Positions 1 through 12,409 of a stretch of DNA of 64,000 nt are shown one piece after another. The position numbers were made by a program, and so were the translations under genes. Origin of the DNA: Abelmoschus esculentus (taxonomy: Eukaryota; Streptophyta; Magnoliopsida; Malvales; Malvaceae); assembly GCA_035048815.1 (NCBI GenBank), contig JAUCBN010000001.1, positions 22,113,501 through 22,177,500 on the forward strand, in the 5' to 3' direction. The notes below the pieces were generated by a model. The model was not told the DNA's origin. It saw only the letters and a program-made list of their open reading frames with translations, and ran no database searches. Each line of letters opens with the position of its first letter. The first letter of the stretch is position 1.

Positions 1-690
1 GTTTATCTCTCCATTTTAGCCACTAGTTTACCCAAGGACTTTTACTAAGAAACAAACTATAGGGCTAGGTGGGTGGGTGCGTTTAATGGACAAGGCTTAT
101 TCAAGGCTTTCTTAGATAAACTCTAAGTTCAAGACAAGTAGAATCTTGGATTAGCTATCTCCTTAAAACAATAAGTCTTGAGCCAATTTCGGACACCTCA
201 AGATATGCGTTTTCTATTTTCTTCTTTTTTCTTATTTATTATTTTTTTCTTTTTTTATTAAACACCTATTTAGCATACTAAAGCTAATTTTGGGCACCTC
301 TAGCATGAAGGAGAGCAAAATTAGAGCCGGTGATAGACACCTCTAGTTATTTTTCCAACAAGTTCTAAGTCTTTATCACCTAAGTTTATTAAAGAAACTC
401 CTAAATTAAACAAGTCTAAAAAGTGTTTATTTTCTGTCTAACCCTAAAGCAAGCTTCTAAGTTTTATTTTATGAGTATCCTATGGTTATCCCTTCAAAAT
501 AGAACTTGGCCATGGTAAGGAGAAAGATTTCTATAGCATTAAAGAAGTAAACTAAAGCAAAGCTGGCGTGAGGCAGTACAAGATTACAAACATAAATTCA
601 AGAAAAGAGAATAAAAAAATTTTTAGTAAAAATTTACTCCTTTTATGGTAATGCCGCGACATTGGATAACCTCGGTAGAACTTTTGCACC
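1..690 (-). other. non-coding, probable Athila 3' region
   Basis: No open frame of note. The stretch lies beyond the minus-strand purine tract, so it is either the 3' untranslated region or the start of the 3' LTR. A short phrase of the type 'gacacctc' recurs near 195, 292 and 336. Nothing else is seen. Confidence 0.35.
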
Positions 691-696
691 TTCAAT

Positions 697-727
697 CTCC
701 CCCAAACTCAAACCGAGCATTGTCCTC
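697..727 (-). other. polypurine-type conserved motif
   Basis: On the minus strand this reads as a 'gaggacaatg' start followed by 'gagtttgggggag', the phrase found downstream of the coding region in plant Athila elements. It is purine-rich and correctly placed to prime plus-strand synthesis or to lie close to that site. Confidence 0.6.
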
Positions 728-891
728 AATGCTTAAAATATAAAGCAAACAACAATTAAAATATTGAAAAAGATGAGAGCAGTAAGGCATTATAATGACT
801 CCGAGGAGCTGCTTGTACGGAGCATTCTCCTAGGCCTTGCTGCTGGTGCCTTTCTCCTGGATCCTTGTCTTGTTGATTGATGTTGTTTGGC

Positions 892-2315
892 CTATCGATA
901 CAACTGCACTCTGTTGGGCGGTGTGCGGTGTGTCAGTTCTGTAACCTCATCCCTTTCTTCTTTCATATTGTCTATGTCCATGATTTTCGTTTCACCTCCT
1001 GCCGTGGCAGTGGGTATTACTGATTCCTGGGATGAACAGTGGTATTCATCAATATCGCGAGATAGCGTATCCCTGCTAAGACTTGGCATAGGGATTGGTT
1101 CCCTTTGGGGAAAGTTAAAGACAGTCCGCCTCTTGGATGGCCTTTGGCTGGTAGATGATACTCCGGTAGACCTTGTTGGCCTAGAAGGTCTGACAGCATA
1201 AAACTGTTGGTGCGGCCGTGTTTGGAAAGATGGTTGCGATCCTGGAGCAGATGTTGTCTCAGTGTAAGGGGCAGCAGTGACGAACATATTGGTTGGGAAC
1301 TCGGGAAATTGTGCCCCTTGGTGTGAGAAGCTTTACATCATCATGTTGGCTAGAGACGTGTTGAAGTCGCGTTGGTACTCCATGTAGCGTTATTAGCGAA
1401 GGTCCATGGCTTCCATCCTTTGCAGAATTTCTTGGTATGGGTCCACTGCGGCAGTTGTCTCGACAGAGGCTGGTGCTTCTGTTGAATACTACCCTCCGGC
1501 GGTGAAGTCGGTAGTGAACTACTGCGGTGTTTCTTGAATAGGCTCTGCATGTGTTATCTGCATAACTCGGTGGCAGAAATCTCTTGTCCATCCCTGCCTA
1601 GTTGATGTGTATTCATCCATATCTTCGATTGGAACTCCTACATTAATGCACAAGGCAGAGATTAAACATGGGAAGTAGAATGGTCCACGTTCCTTCTTAC
1701 CGTATTCATGTATTTCGTGAAGGATGATCTCTCCAACTTTGATGCTTCTCTTTTTGATGATGGACTGGATCAACGCTAGTCTTTTTTGATCCACTATGCT
1801 ATTATGGGAGGTTGGGATAAGTCGTCTTTTGACAAACGTACACCATATCTTGACCTCGGGTATTAGACTCTGCCGTGTTACTAAATCCTTATGGGCACCG
1901 GTTTCCCATGAAGTGTTGCTGTAACAAAGCTCATCCTTAATCTCCTCATAGTCTTGAGTGGTGATATTGTGTACGTAGTCGGTATGATCATCCCGTGTGG
2001 GTGTGAGACCATAAAAGTCATTGATGACTTTGGCATCAAGTTGTACAGGCTTGCCTCGGCAGTGGATAAAGAGGGTGTCCTTGCTCGGCCAACGTGCATA
2101 GAATTCCCGTACAATTGTAGCATTCGCCGGTGGAGGCTGTAGGCAGAAAGCCTCCCAATCTCGATGCTGAATCTTGTTGAATAAGTATGATTCAATGCCG
2201 AAGTACATTTTGTTGTTCTGTTGAAATCCATGCTCTTCTCATAGTTGCCGAGCAACGAATGATCGGTTGAATCTTCGACAATAGTGGCTGGGGTGAATCT
2301 TATGTAAGAAGTCAT
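892..2315 (-). pseudogene. plant transposon protein-like ORF (Athila second gene), broken
   Basis: The best frame (2208 to 1519) encodes 229 residues beginning MYFGIESYLF, with the motifs VREFYARWPS, INDFYGLTP and RRLIPTSHNS. These are characteristic of the 'putative plant transposon protein' domain carried by plant Athila-type elements; its function is unknown. The likely original start is upstream at 2315 (MTSYIRFTPATIVED), in another frame, so a frameshift lies near 2210-2225. The C-terminal part continues past a stop at 1519 into fragments to about 892. It is preceded by a TATA-like site rather than by pol. It could have been expressed separately from gag, but this copy is dead. Confidence 0.7.
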
Positions 2316-2458
2316 TGAACTATTCGTGGAGGGTGGTTTGAGAATTTATGGAGTGAATAGAGATTGTTCTGAAAATTGCAAGAAGTAGTGAGAGCAAGAT
2401 TGTAAAAGCAAGTAAAATAACAAAAATGCAAAGTAAATAATGCATAGCAATGAGTCTG

Positions 2459-2469
2459 CTTATATAAGC
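2459..2469 (-). promoter_or_regulatory. TATA-like box before the second Athila ORF
   Basis: Minus strand reads CTTATATAAGC, about 145 bases before the ATG at 2315. The 2320-2770 interval between gag-protease and this ORF is otherwise non-coding. A chance AT-rich match cannot be excluded. Confidence 0.35.
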
Positions 2470-2773
2470 TATAAAAATATGACTGTTAAAAATACTAGCC
2501 GTTAGGCATTTATTGCCTTGATGTACAGTTACTGTCGCGGCGGATTTCTCGACATAGAGCTGTTGCACTATTTCTGCCCGTTAGGAATTATGCGGTTCTA
2601 ACATAGTGCTACCACGGCAGCAGACTTCCTGCTGTGGCATAATTTTTCCTACATTCATAGCTTTAAAAAAAATTAAAAACACTAAAAATATAAAATACTG
2701 ATAATAAAGAATGTTGAAAATAATACTATATAAATTAATCCTAATATAATAATTAGAATTTGAAGGGAAGAGA

Positions 2774-5303
2774 TTATGTTACTTGAGGAGTGCATGTGAA
2801 TGCATCTCCCATTTTCGTTATCTCTTTCTGGCCTGTATCTGTCTTCATGAGTTGGCCAGTTCCTTCAGTGCATTCGGCTTCTCCTTCGGGTTTTATTCTT
2901 TTATCGAACAGTCCGCCGAGCATACTGCCCAGGCAGGATATTTTAGTACCCTTATTCAGTGTATGGAGAGTCTTACATTCTGCTGAAGCGTCTGAATTTG
3001 GAAGATTGTGGAAGGCGTTCAACTTGATTTGTTGATTATTTATCCGCATTGTGAGCTCGCCATTTTCCACATCAATGATGGTGCATTGTCATCGGCTTCA
3101 CAATCAAGGACAAGAAAGTCGGTAGGAAATATGAACTTGTCAACCTTCACCAGAATGTCCTCAATTTTACCTTCAGGATACACGTAAGACCGATCCGCAA
3201 GTTGGAGCAGTACTATTGTTGGTTTTGCCTGTCCAATTTCGAGTTTCTAAAAAACTGATTTGGGCATTAAGTTGATGCTTGCTCCCAAGTCGCATAGGGC
3301 CTTTCCTTTATAACCATCTCCAATTGCACAAGGAATTATGAAGCATCCAGGATCTTTTAGTTTGGGTAGCATGCGATTATGTAGCATGGCCATGCAACCT
3401 TCAGTGGCTGTCACCGTTTCAAATTCTCCTAGCCTTCGTCGTTTGGATAAAATGTTCTTTAAACACTTGGCATAGTTGGGTATTTATTCAATAGCCTCAA
3501 CTAGTGGCAAGTTAATATGAACCTACTTCAGGATGTCTAGGAACTTTTGAAATTGGTGGTCCTGTTTCTGCTTCTTTAGCCTCTATGGAAAAGGAGCTGG
3601 TGATCTAATATCCTCCAAGTTTCCTTGGATATTGAGTTTTATACCTGGGGTGAATTTATTTGCAACTGCCTCGGCAGAAGGTTTTGATACTGCTGGTTCT
3701 GTTACAGTGGAAGAGCTTTCGGCAAGGTCCTGCTCAGCCTGTAAGTCCTCATGATGTTTCTTTTCTGGTTGGACTCTTTCGGTTGAGGTCCCTTATTTAT
3801 TTTTAAACTATAGGCCACTTCTAGTTGTGATTACCTTGCATTGCTCATGGCCTAACACCTTAGCAACTTCAGTATTGCTAGGTAAACCTCCTGTGGTCGA
3901 GTATTTTTTCGTTGGGCAAATTGACCAACCTGGGTTTTTGAGGATTTTATTGCAGCCTCCTGGTTCAGTAGTCTCATCTCAATTCGATTCAGGAAGTCAT
4001 CAGTGTGCTTCATGAAGTGGCTATTCTCCATCATGTAGGCATCAGTCTTTGACATAAAAGCTGTGAGAGAATCTGTCAATACATTTAGAGACTATTTCTG
4101 TTGTACCTGCTGTTGTGGCATGGGCTACTGAGTGTTCTGCTGGGGCAGGTTCTGATTCTGATGCTGAAATCCAAGGGCTTGATTAATTGGATTCAAGGCA
4201 TTATTAAGGTTACTCCATGACAAGTTCGGAAGCCTTTTTCAAGATGAGTTATACTTGTTGGACATCATTTGATTGTTTCTGTTATAGTTTCCAACATATA
4301 GGCTGGTCTCCTCATCTGGCATATACTCTGATGAGTTAACTGCCTTAACCTCATGTACACTTCTTTAGATTTGCATATTCTGAACCATCTTGGTCAGAGA
4401 AGCCAATTGTGCTGCCACCGAACTTGATGTATCTATTTCATGGGCTGTGGCATGACGTCTCATTCCTCCTCGTCTTGATGTGGGAAATTGGAAATCGTTC
4501 ATTGCGAGTTTGTTCAGAATTTCAATGGCTTCCGCGGGTGCTCTATCCAAATGTGTCCTATTTGCGGAAGCATCTAGCATCATCCTTGTGGAGGCATTAG
4601 TAGCATTATAGAACATGGAGACTTGCGTCCACAAGGGAAAACCATGTAGTGGGCATTTATTTAATAGTTCTCTGTAATGTTACCATGCCTCATACATCGG
4701 TTCATCTTCTTCTTACCGGAATAATGTAATTTCATTACGAATATGGTCATAGAGATTTGTTAAATTGAACCTCGTAATGAATTCTCGGCAAAGTTCCTCC
4801 CAAGATCCGATTGATCCTGCTGGGATACCATTCAACCAAGTCTTCGCCCTATCCCTCAGTGAATAGGGGGATAATTTTAAGCGCAGAATATCTTCATGGA
4901 CTCCTTGAATCTTAAAAGAGTTGCACACTTCCATAAAAGATTTAAGATGTTACCTTGCATCTTCAGTAGCAGACCCACTAAACTGTCCAATTGTGTTCAA
5001 CATGTTGAACATCACTGGTTTGAGCTCAAAGTGAGTTGCTTCAATCTCTAGGGTAACTACGCCAGGGTTAAGTCCATTTAGGTCTTCCACCAGATAGTCT
5101 CTAATAGTAGGCTGCCTCGGCAATGGTTGCGGCATTGGCTGCTACGGCATTGCTAGCGGTAGTACATTATGATCAACAGGTGACATTTGTCCTTTTGGTG
5201 GATTGTCCATAGCTTGGAACAGATTGCGTCTTAGATTATGTCTTGTACGTTCAATCTCAGGATCCAACTCGTACAATGGTCCACTCGGGTTTGCCTTAGT
5301 CAT
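2774..5303 (-). pseudogene. Athila-like gag-protease
   Basis: The gene starts at the ATG 5303 (MTKANPSGPLYELDPEIERT). One frame can be followed to about 3070 with several internal stops. Gag features: LRLKLSPYSLRDRAKTWL followed by a FITRF motif, and a long spacer with VGQFAQ and NTRPQ. The aspartic protease follows, with LCDLGASINLMP at about 3280 (DLGAS instead of the usual DTGAS) and a stop inside KSVF-stop-KLEIG. The second protease motif (ILGRPF) is missing: the sequence jumps from DCEADDNAP to the later GELTMR block with a frame change near 3085, implying a deletion of a few tens of bases. No function is retained. Confidence 0.85.
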
Positions 5304-5421
5304 AAACTAAATAAATAAAAATTAATAAAAACAAAAATAAAATAAATAAAGTTAAAGTTAAAGTTAGATAAATAATATTTAAAGAGCAAGAAAATTAAAG
5401 AAAACAAAATTCAGTTGCCAA

Positions 5422-5439
5422 TCCCCGACAACGACGCCA
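5422..5439 (-). other. primer-binding site, tRNA-Asp type
   Basis: Minus strand reads TGGCGTCGTTGTCGGGGA. The known Athila primer site is TGGCGCCGTTGCCGGGGA, complementary to the 3' end of plant tRNA-Asp. The two differences are both C to T. It lies just inside the LTR, 120 bases before gag. Confidence 0.85.
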
Positions 5440-5445
5440 AAAACT

Positions 5446-6760
5446 TGATGTGTATAGTATAAGCGCTTTTTGAGTGTAAGTGTACTCGTCGTCAAATAAT
5501 AAAATGATAAGTATATCATGTATCGTCTCCACAAGGATTGGTATACTTAATGTCTTCCTTTGTCCCCTTCCTCCTAAAAATAAAATAAAAATAAGTTGAT
5601 TTGTTTTATCTAACTAAATAATTAAATAAAAAAACATAAAATAAAAAGGTCGAGAACGATTATAGAGAAAGTGGATAAGATCCAGTTGCGTCAATTAGTG
5701 GATTCAATTGATCTTCTTCTTGTCCAATATAATCACACAACACTGCTTCGATAGTACTGCAGATACTGCCTCGGCAACGCTGGTGCTCTTCTGCTGCGGC
5801 AATCTCTTGCTCGTGGGCAGAAGTATCAAAGTTCAGCAAAGTGCCCGTAAGTGACTCCGCTCATCTCTGAGTCAGAGTGTTGTTGATGCTCAGTCCTTGA
5901 CGATACCTTTCGGAGTAAATCAAAGATAACCATCAACCAATCCAACACTTCTCTTAGCTGCTGAAACTCTTAACCTACCCCTTAATGTCTCCACAAGAGT
6001 ATAGGACGAGTTAGTGTCTACAACGCCGTACTTATCCCTTTTATGAATCTACACCTCTCGATGCGAGATAGATAGATTACTTACAAACTTCCCTCTCGGG
6101 CTTGGATACAAGAACAAGGAATGGCAATATGATAAGCAAACTTTGATTTTATTATTGCATAAGAACAAAGATATAAGAACCAATCTCCTCTCACTAATAT
6201 CGACAACCTTCATCTATCTCTAAGAAGTTTAGAACATATTATCGTATAAGTATAATTCTTAGGGAGGAAGGGTTTTCTCTACAAATCGGCTATCTTAGAC
6301 AATGTGGCCGGCTAGGGTATTTATAGTCTTAACCTAGGGTAAACCTTTCCTAAATAGACTTCAACTTTGATTAGGGAACAAGTCTTCTTCAAGGATTCTG
6401 ATATTTCCAAGTTTGCCGCCTTCTAGAAGGGTTTTCCCGCTTGGTCTTTTACTTAGGCTTTTAGCACACCAGCCTGGTCCAATTTATGCATTGTTTCTTA
6501 CAGAATGTTCTCTATATTTTTATCTTTCAATGCGCCTCCATTGTTGGTGCTACCACATTGGATTCTGCCGCAACCTTGTTTTTGCCTCAGCCTCAACACT
6601 GCTTTTCTGTCGCTTCAGCTCGAGATATTCCTGCATGTACAGAATATGTAATAATATCTACATTCTCTATAAATATTGACTTTGTAAGTGATGATAACAG
6701 AATATCCAATATTTGAGCAAAGAGTTCATGATTCGGTTCAAGTGGTTGTATATTAGATGC
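5446..6760 (-). repeat. 5' LTR of the Athila-like element
   Basis: Non-coding DNA between the primer site and the copia fragment, in the position of the 5' LTR. The inner end is placed at the TG of 'tgatgtgtatag' (5446) by distance from the primer site. The outer end, between about 6720 and 6800, is not visible. The partner LTR is outside the window, so it cannot be verified by comparison. The short frames inside it have no recognisable product. Confidence 0.5.
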
Positions 6761-6814
6761 TTAAAGTACCATAAGAAGGATAGTAAATAACTCCCTTTTA
6801 AGCACTCATCAATA

Positions 6815-9215
6815 ATACATCAAAAGTCTTGTACCTATACACCTCAACAAAACAGTATTGTGGAAAGAAAGCATCAACACATTTTGAGTGTTGCTTGGGC
6901 ATTAAAAATACAAGCAGGCTTGCCACTTAAGTTTTGGATTGATTGTGTTATGCATGTTTTTTTTATTAATGTTACCCCAACACCGATTTTAGATAATAAA
7001 ACGCCCTTTGACGTTTTGTTTGGTCAATTACCTAAGATTGATCATCTTAGGGTGTTTGGTTGTCTTGCATATGCTTCTGTTTTACCTAATACTACCATCA
7101 AAATACATGCTAGATCTATTAAATGTGTTTTTATTGGTTTTCCTAAAGATGTTAAGGGATATAGGTTGTTTAATTTAGATTCTAATAGTATTTTTGTTTC
7201 AAAAGATGTAGTTTTTTTCTGAAAATATTTTTTCTTTTAAAGATAAAAATGATAAAGTTGTTCCTACTATAACTTTGCCAAATTATGAAAATACTATTTC
7301 ATTAGATGTTCCGAAGAAAGTTTGTTTCAATGAGGAAGTTTCTCACAGTACTGAAAATATAATGTACAACCTTTTAATTTTTCTGAGTCCAATGAAATTA
7401 GACAAAATAGGTCAATTTTGCCTACTGTTATTGACAGTGAACAGTTAAATAAGTCTCCATTATATTCTTTACCTGGTAAGAACAATCTCTTTAGATTTGC
7501 CTAGATCATCTAGACCAATTAGACCTACTAGAAATATACAATTACCACAAAAATATAAGGACTATCACGTTACTTTACCTAAGATAAAGACTTCTCCTCA
7601 TTCTATAGCTCAGGTTTTATTTTACGATCGGTTTAGTTCTAATTATAATTCTTTTGTTAATTCTGTATCTATTTTAAAAGAACCTAAATCTTATAAACAA
7701 ACTGTCATGCATGAGTGTTCACAAGATGCTATGAATAAAGAGATCAATACTTAAGAAAATAACAATACTTGGGATTTGGTTCCCCTTCCTCATGGTAAGC
7801 AAACAACTGGTTATAAATGGGTGTATAAAATAAAATTAAAATCTGATGGTACTTTAGAAAGATATAAAGCAAGGTTAGTTGCAAAAGGATATACTCAACA
7901 ACCAGGAGTTGCCTTTATAGATACTTTTAGTCCTGTTGCGAAAATTACTATTGTTCGAACTTTGCTTGTTGTGCCTGCTTCAAAAAATTGATACCTAAAA
8001 CAATTAGACATCAATAATGTTTTTCTACATGACTTTCTTCAAGAAGAAGTTTATATGGACTTGCCACCTAGTTTTCAATGTGATTCTAATATAGTTTGCA
8101 ACTTACATAGAAGTATTTATGGTCTTAAACAAGCTAGTCGATAATGGAATGAAAGATTAACTATTGCTTTAAAGAATGAAGGTTTTATACAGTCTGTATC
8201 TGATAATTCTTTGTTTATTAAAGGCAGGGTGATAATTTCAAAGCACTTGCTGTTTATGTTGATGATATCATTTTAGCTAGTTTCAGTTTAAATATCATTG
8301 ATTCTGTCAAGAACTTTCTGCATAATACTTTAAAATAAAAGACCTCGAAGATATTAAATTTTTTCTTGGTCTTGAAGTCGCTCGTTCTAAATCTGGAATT
8401 AATCTTTGTCAGAAAAAATACACATTAAAATTGTTAAAAGAAACTGACTTTTAGATGCTAAACCATCTTTTACACTTATGACTGTCAATAGTAGATCTAA
8501 AAAGCTTTCAAAATCTATAGGAACATCTTTGACAGATGTTACTTCTTATAGAAGGTTAATTGAAAAGTTAGTTTATTTAACTAATACTAGACCATATATT
8601 TATTTTGTTGTTCAACAATTATCTCAATTCTTAGCAGCATCCACTGATGTTCATTTGACTGCTACTCATAAATTTTTGAAGTATTTAAAAAATTCCCCTA
8701 GCCAAGGTTTATTCTTTCATGTTTCTAATAAATTTCAGATTAATACTTTTTTTGATTTCGATCGGGCTTCTTGCCCAGATTCTAAAAGATCTGTAACTGG
8801 ATTTTGTATATTTCTTGGATCTGTTTTAATTTCTTGAAAATCTAAGAAATAACAAATTATCTCTCGATCTTCTAGCGAGGTTGAGTATAGGGCTTTAGCC
8901 TCGGTTATATGTGAAGTTCAATGACTGTATTACCTTCTCTCTGATTTACAACTCAATGTCTATACTGCTAATTTTTATTGTGATAACCTTTCTACTATAA
9001 AAATTGCAGAAAATCCTGTCTTTCATGAAAAAACAAAGCACATAGAGATAGATTGTCATTTGGTGCGGGAGAAGATACAAAACAACCTTGTGAAGTTGCT
9101 TCCAATCTCAACTAACAACCAGTTAGCTGGTTGTTTTACAAAGGCACTGCAATATTCTCAATTTGAAAGTTCTATATCCAAGTTGGGCATACAGAACTTA
9201 TATTCTCCAACTTGA
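6815..9215 (+). pseudogene. Ty1/copia pol, 5'-truncated (integrase C-half, RT, RNase H)
   Basis: Translation enters at the integrase motif YTPQQNSIVERKHQHIL (about 6830), then FGCLAYAS and CVFIGFP. Reverse transcriptase follows: GYKWVYKIK, ERYKARLVAKGYTQQ, the 'DTFSPVAK' block at about 7920, YGLKQASR, and the catalytic YVDD near 8252. RNase H gives RPYIYFVVQQLSQF, DSKRSVTGFC, SSEVEYRAL, TKHIEIDCH and ends in LYSPT-stop. Gag, protease and the N-terminal integrase are absent; the left junction lies between 6720 and 6815 next to the Athila LTR. Many stops and frameshifts break the reading. It is a typical decayed copia copy. Confidence 0.93.
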
Positions 9216-9220
9216 GGGGC

Positions 9221-9400
9221 GCTAATAAAGATCTAGATATTGTTAGTTAGTTTTACACCTGGTAGGTAGTTATAGGATTAATATTTATTATTTTATTATA
9301 TATATATATGTCACGTCTGTATTTGATATATTAGATGAAATAATAAAGAATCTCTTCATTCTTTATCTCGATAGAAAGTCTTCTACCCTAATTCCCAAAT
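9221..9400 (+). repeat. probable copia 3' LTR remnant
   Basis: Directly follows the copia stop codon and a short purine tract (CTTGAGGGGC). It contains an AT run, a TATATATATA stretch and a polyadenylation-like AATAAAG. Its end cannot be fixed, because no 5' LTR is present to compare. Confidence 0.4.
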
Positions 9401-11695
9401 TTTTTTTCTTTTTTTTTTTCAAGAACTACGCTTCGCTTCTTCTTTTCGATTTTTCTTTCAATTACACATAATCTTTCTTTCTTTTTTGTAAACTACATAA
9501 ATTCAATACTAAACCCTAACCACAACCCTTTAGTCTTAAATCTTAAATACACTACTTTAAAATAAAAGTATCAATAAAAACACAATTAAAAGATAAATGA
9601 TTTGCGCATTCTTTAACCCAAAACTGTTTGCAGAGTAAACTGTTTGCAGAGTGTTAGACATAGTAATTAATGACTTGGGTTTTAGAATCCTCACCTTCCG
9701 AGGCTCAGCCATTAGAACCTTCTAGTGGTTTTGTTTTTGTTGTTTCTGAAGAACGAATAAGGAAAGTTTTTTTTTTAAAATGAGGTCAAGAGAGCTTATA
9801 AATTAAATTATTATTTTATTTAAATTTTAGAGGTTAAATTAAAAAGATTTTTTTAACTAACCGTCATGTTTTTAAGATAACAAGTGTTATGGCATAATGA
9901 CTAAAATAAAATAAGATCAAACACATAAGTGGTAGAAATATTCTTTCTTCGAGATGGATGATTAAAATAGAACATAGCTCAAACAAAAGAGACTTTTGGT
10001 GAAGTTTACCCTTTCCATATAATATATAAATATATTAAATTTATAAATAAATATTACTTATAATTTATAATAAAAACTAAAATATTATTTATAATATATA
10101 AATCTTAAATTCAAAATCTCAAACCATAAATTATCGGTCATAAATAATAAACTCAAAATTGCAAATCTCAAATCTTAACCATAAATTTAAAATCTCAAAC
10201 AACAAACCACAAAAAATTTTAAATTCTCAACCATAAACCGTAAACCTCATACCATTAATCATATATAACTAAATACTAAACCACATCCTAAATTTCAGAC
10301 TTTAGAGCTAAAATATTATTTATATATATTAGGGTTTGTCATATAACTTAGACTTAATAGTCAGAAAGGTGTCCAACATATGTTTGTTTCTTCATTTGGT
10401 AGCTTTTTTGGGGGGTTTCTACGTTTCTAACGTTACCCAATTAGGTTTTTCGTTATTATTGTTTGTTTATTTTTAACGTTACTTTAGTTAATTATCGCAT
10501 ATAAACTTTTTAAAATTCTAACATTATATTTAAAAATAAACGAAAATAACTCAAATTTCACAAAATAACCATAAAATTTAAAATCTTTTTCACTCAAATT
10601 ACATATCTTAATTTGAGATGAATTATCGTTGATTGTTATGTCGTCATTCATCACATCTATAATCCCCTAAACTCACCTATACAAGATAATTAAATCCAGT
10701 AGGTCATATTCGAGTCAAAAAAATGACTCATTATAAAAAACATATAAAATACTTTTATAACAATAAAAGTATATAGAATAATAAAAAAATGTAATTTACA
10801 CAAAATATCATATACATATAAAACAAAAATTCTTAAGACATGCTACAAACATCATATAAAATATAACACGACATACATGCTTCCCATTTGCATAGATATT
10901 GTACTTCACAAGCAACATCGAGAGAATATTCATCAGTGATGTCAATCACTAAAATATGATCGATGTCCTTTTAATCTTCTATGGTAAGAATAAAGTGAGT
11001 TTGAGAAAATTCGTATGTTACAAGCAAGCAAAAGGTTAATCAGAATTTATGTAATAGGTCAGTATTGACATATTTCAGATATGAGATGGAATTCATATCA
11101 TTGTTACACTTGAAGACAATAAAATTGTTATTAATTTGATCAACTAAATATTAGACAAGATGTATATCTCAGATAATCAGAAAGGAGTATAGATTACAAG
11201 AATTGAGCTAAAGAGTTAATGTTTAACGGTAAGTGATTATTGTAGTAATTGGTTAAAAATGTGACCGTAAAATTTAATTTTTAAAATTAGGTGCCAAAAC
11301 TGTACATTGGACAAATGCAATTTTTCATTGCAATAATTATCTCTTTTTTATTGTCAAATCATCCAATTGTCAATGTTTAACAATAACAAATATTTAAATG
11401 ATCAAAAGTTTATACCCCGAAAACGTAAATAATCTTACTGATCGTTTTTAAAAATTAATGACCAACTATGTAATGAGGTGAAATATAAGTTACTATTGCA
11501 GTACTTGGCTATAAAGGAATTGTTATAAACTTTTAACAAAGAAATGAATTTGATTTAATTTGTTTAAATTAATATCAAAATTTTAAAATTTAAAAATACT
11601 TAGGTTAAATATGATGAAAATAAAATATAAAAACTAAATATATAATTTTATATAATACAAATATTAATAGTCATAGAATTTAACCAATATTAGTG
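9401..11695. other. AT-rich DNA, no gene recognised
   Basis: No credible coding frame on either strand. The part at 10020-10320 is low-complexity A-rich sequence with repeated 'aaatctcaaac' and 'cataaat' words. It may hold old transposon debris, but nothing can be named. Confidence 0.5.
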
Positions 11696-11703
11696 ATTGA
11701 GTC
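11696..11703 (+). repeat. 8-bp target-site duplication, left
   Basis: ATTGAGTC, identical to 52394-52401 and directly abutting the hAT terminal repeat. Confidence 0.92.
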
Positions 11704-11720
11704 TAGGGATGGCAAATGGG
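11704..11720 (+). repeat. hAT terminal inverted repeat, left
   Basis: TAGGGATGGCAAATGGG. The reverse complement of the right end is AAGGGATGGTAAATGGG, with two mismatches. 'AGGGATGGCAA' ends are common in plant hAT elements. Confidence 0.9.
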
Positions 11721-12409
11721 TATACATTCGTGGATTTCGCACCTCACCCGCTCCAATTGGGGCGGGGATGTGTATAAATTTAATGGGTAGAGGATGGGTG
11801 TGGATGTAAAATGTTGTACCCGTCATGGTTAGTGGGTAGGTGAACGATTTAAGACTTTCTCGCCTCGCATTCGTCCGCCTCGTATCCACCTATTTCAAAC
11901 TCGTCCATCTTACACCCACCATATAAATCTTAAACTATTATGAATTTATATATAATTTTAGAGGTTAATATATAAATCTTAAAATTTCATAAGACAAATT
12001 ATAATTTCACCAAATATTAGGTATATGCGTTTTAAAATTAAAGAGCATCTTTTCATTTTAGAGTTGATTCAATATCAATTAGATTTTGGATAAACAATGC
12101 TATCTAGGTCTTACCCAATATAATAAATTAATCGGTTAGAATTTTATGTTTTTCGCTATAGTAATTTGAGTTTTAATATTATTGTTTTTTTATTCCTAAC
12201 ATTAGTAATTTTATGCTTTTCGACATTAATTAATTCAAGGAACAAAGGGCCTGTGAGTTTCTTTTTTTCTTGGTATTACTATTGTGTTTTGTTCCTAACA
12301 TTAGTAAATTATATTTATATTATTATTGGATTCGGATTCGTATTTTATTTATTGCTCAAATTTTATCGTTATATATCTTATATAATTTATTTTATTATAA
12401 TTATAATTA
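11721..12409 (+). other. hAT 5' subterminal and untranslated region
   Basis: The first 130 bases carry repeats of the words GGGTA, GGATGGGTG and GGGTAG, matching the other end. Such subterminal repeats usually bind the transposase. Between 12150 and 12400 the phrase 'cctaacattagtaa' occurs twice. The AT-rich frame here encodes a hydrophobic stretch that I take to be non-coding. Confidence 0.55.

Larger units (their letters stand above)
1..6760 (-). mobile_element. Athila-like Ty3/gypsy derivative, 3' end outside window
   Basis: Read on the minus strand the order is: 5' LTR (right), primer-binding site at 5422-5439, gag-protease (5303 to 2774), a second gene (2315 to about 892) and a purine tract at 697-727. 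This order and the purine tract are typical of the Athila lineage. No reverse transcriptase, RNase H or integrase can be found between protease and the second gene, so the copy is non-autonomous or internally deleted. The 3' LTR would lie left of base 1. Lineage assignment rests on the primer site, the gag and protease motifs and the purine tract; the right boundary of the LTR is not resolved. Confidence 0.75.

Noticed and set aside
9515..10260. Interstitial telomere-like repeat (aaaccctaa)
   Set aside because: Only scattered, degenerate words; no run of the 7-base plant telomere unit.
12166..12400. Possible membrane protein start before the BED finger
   Set aside because: The hydrophobic residues come from AT-rich non-coding hAT sequence; the transposase-like part begins only near 12410.
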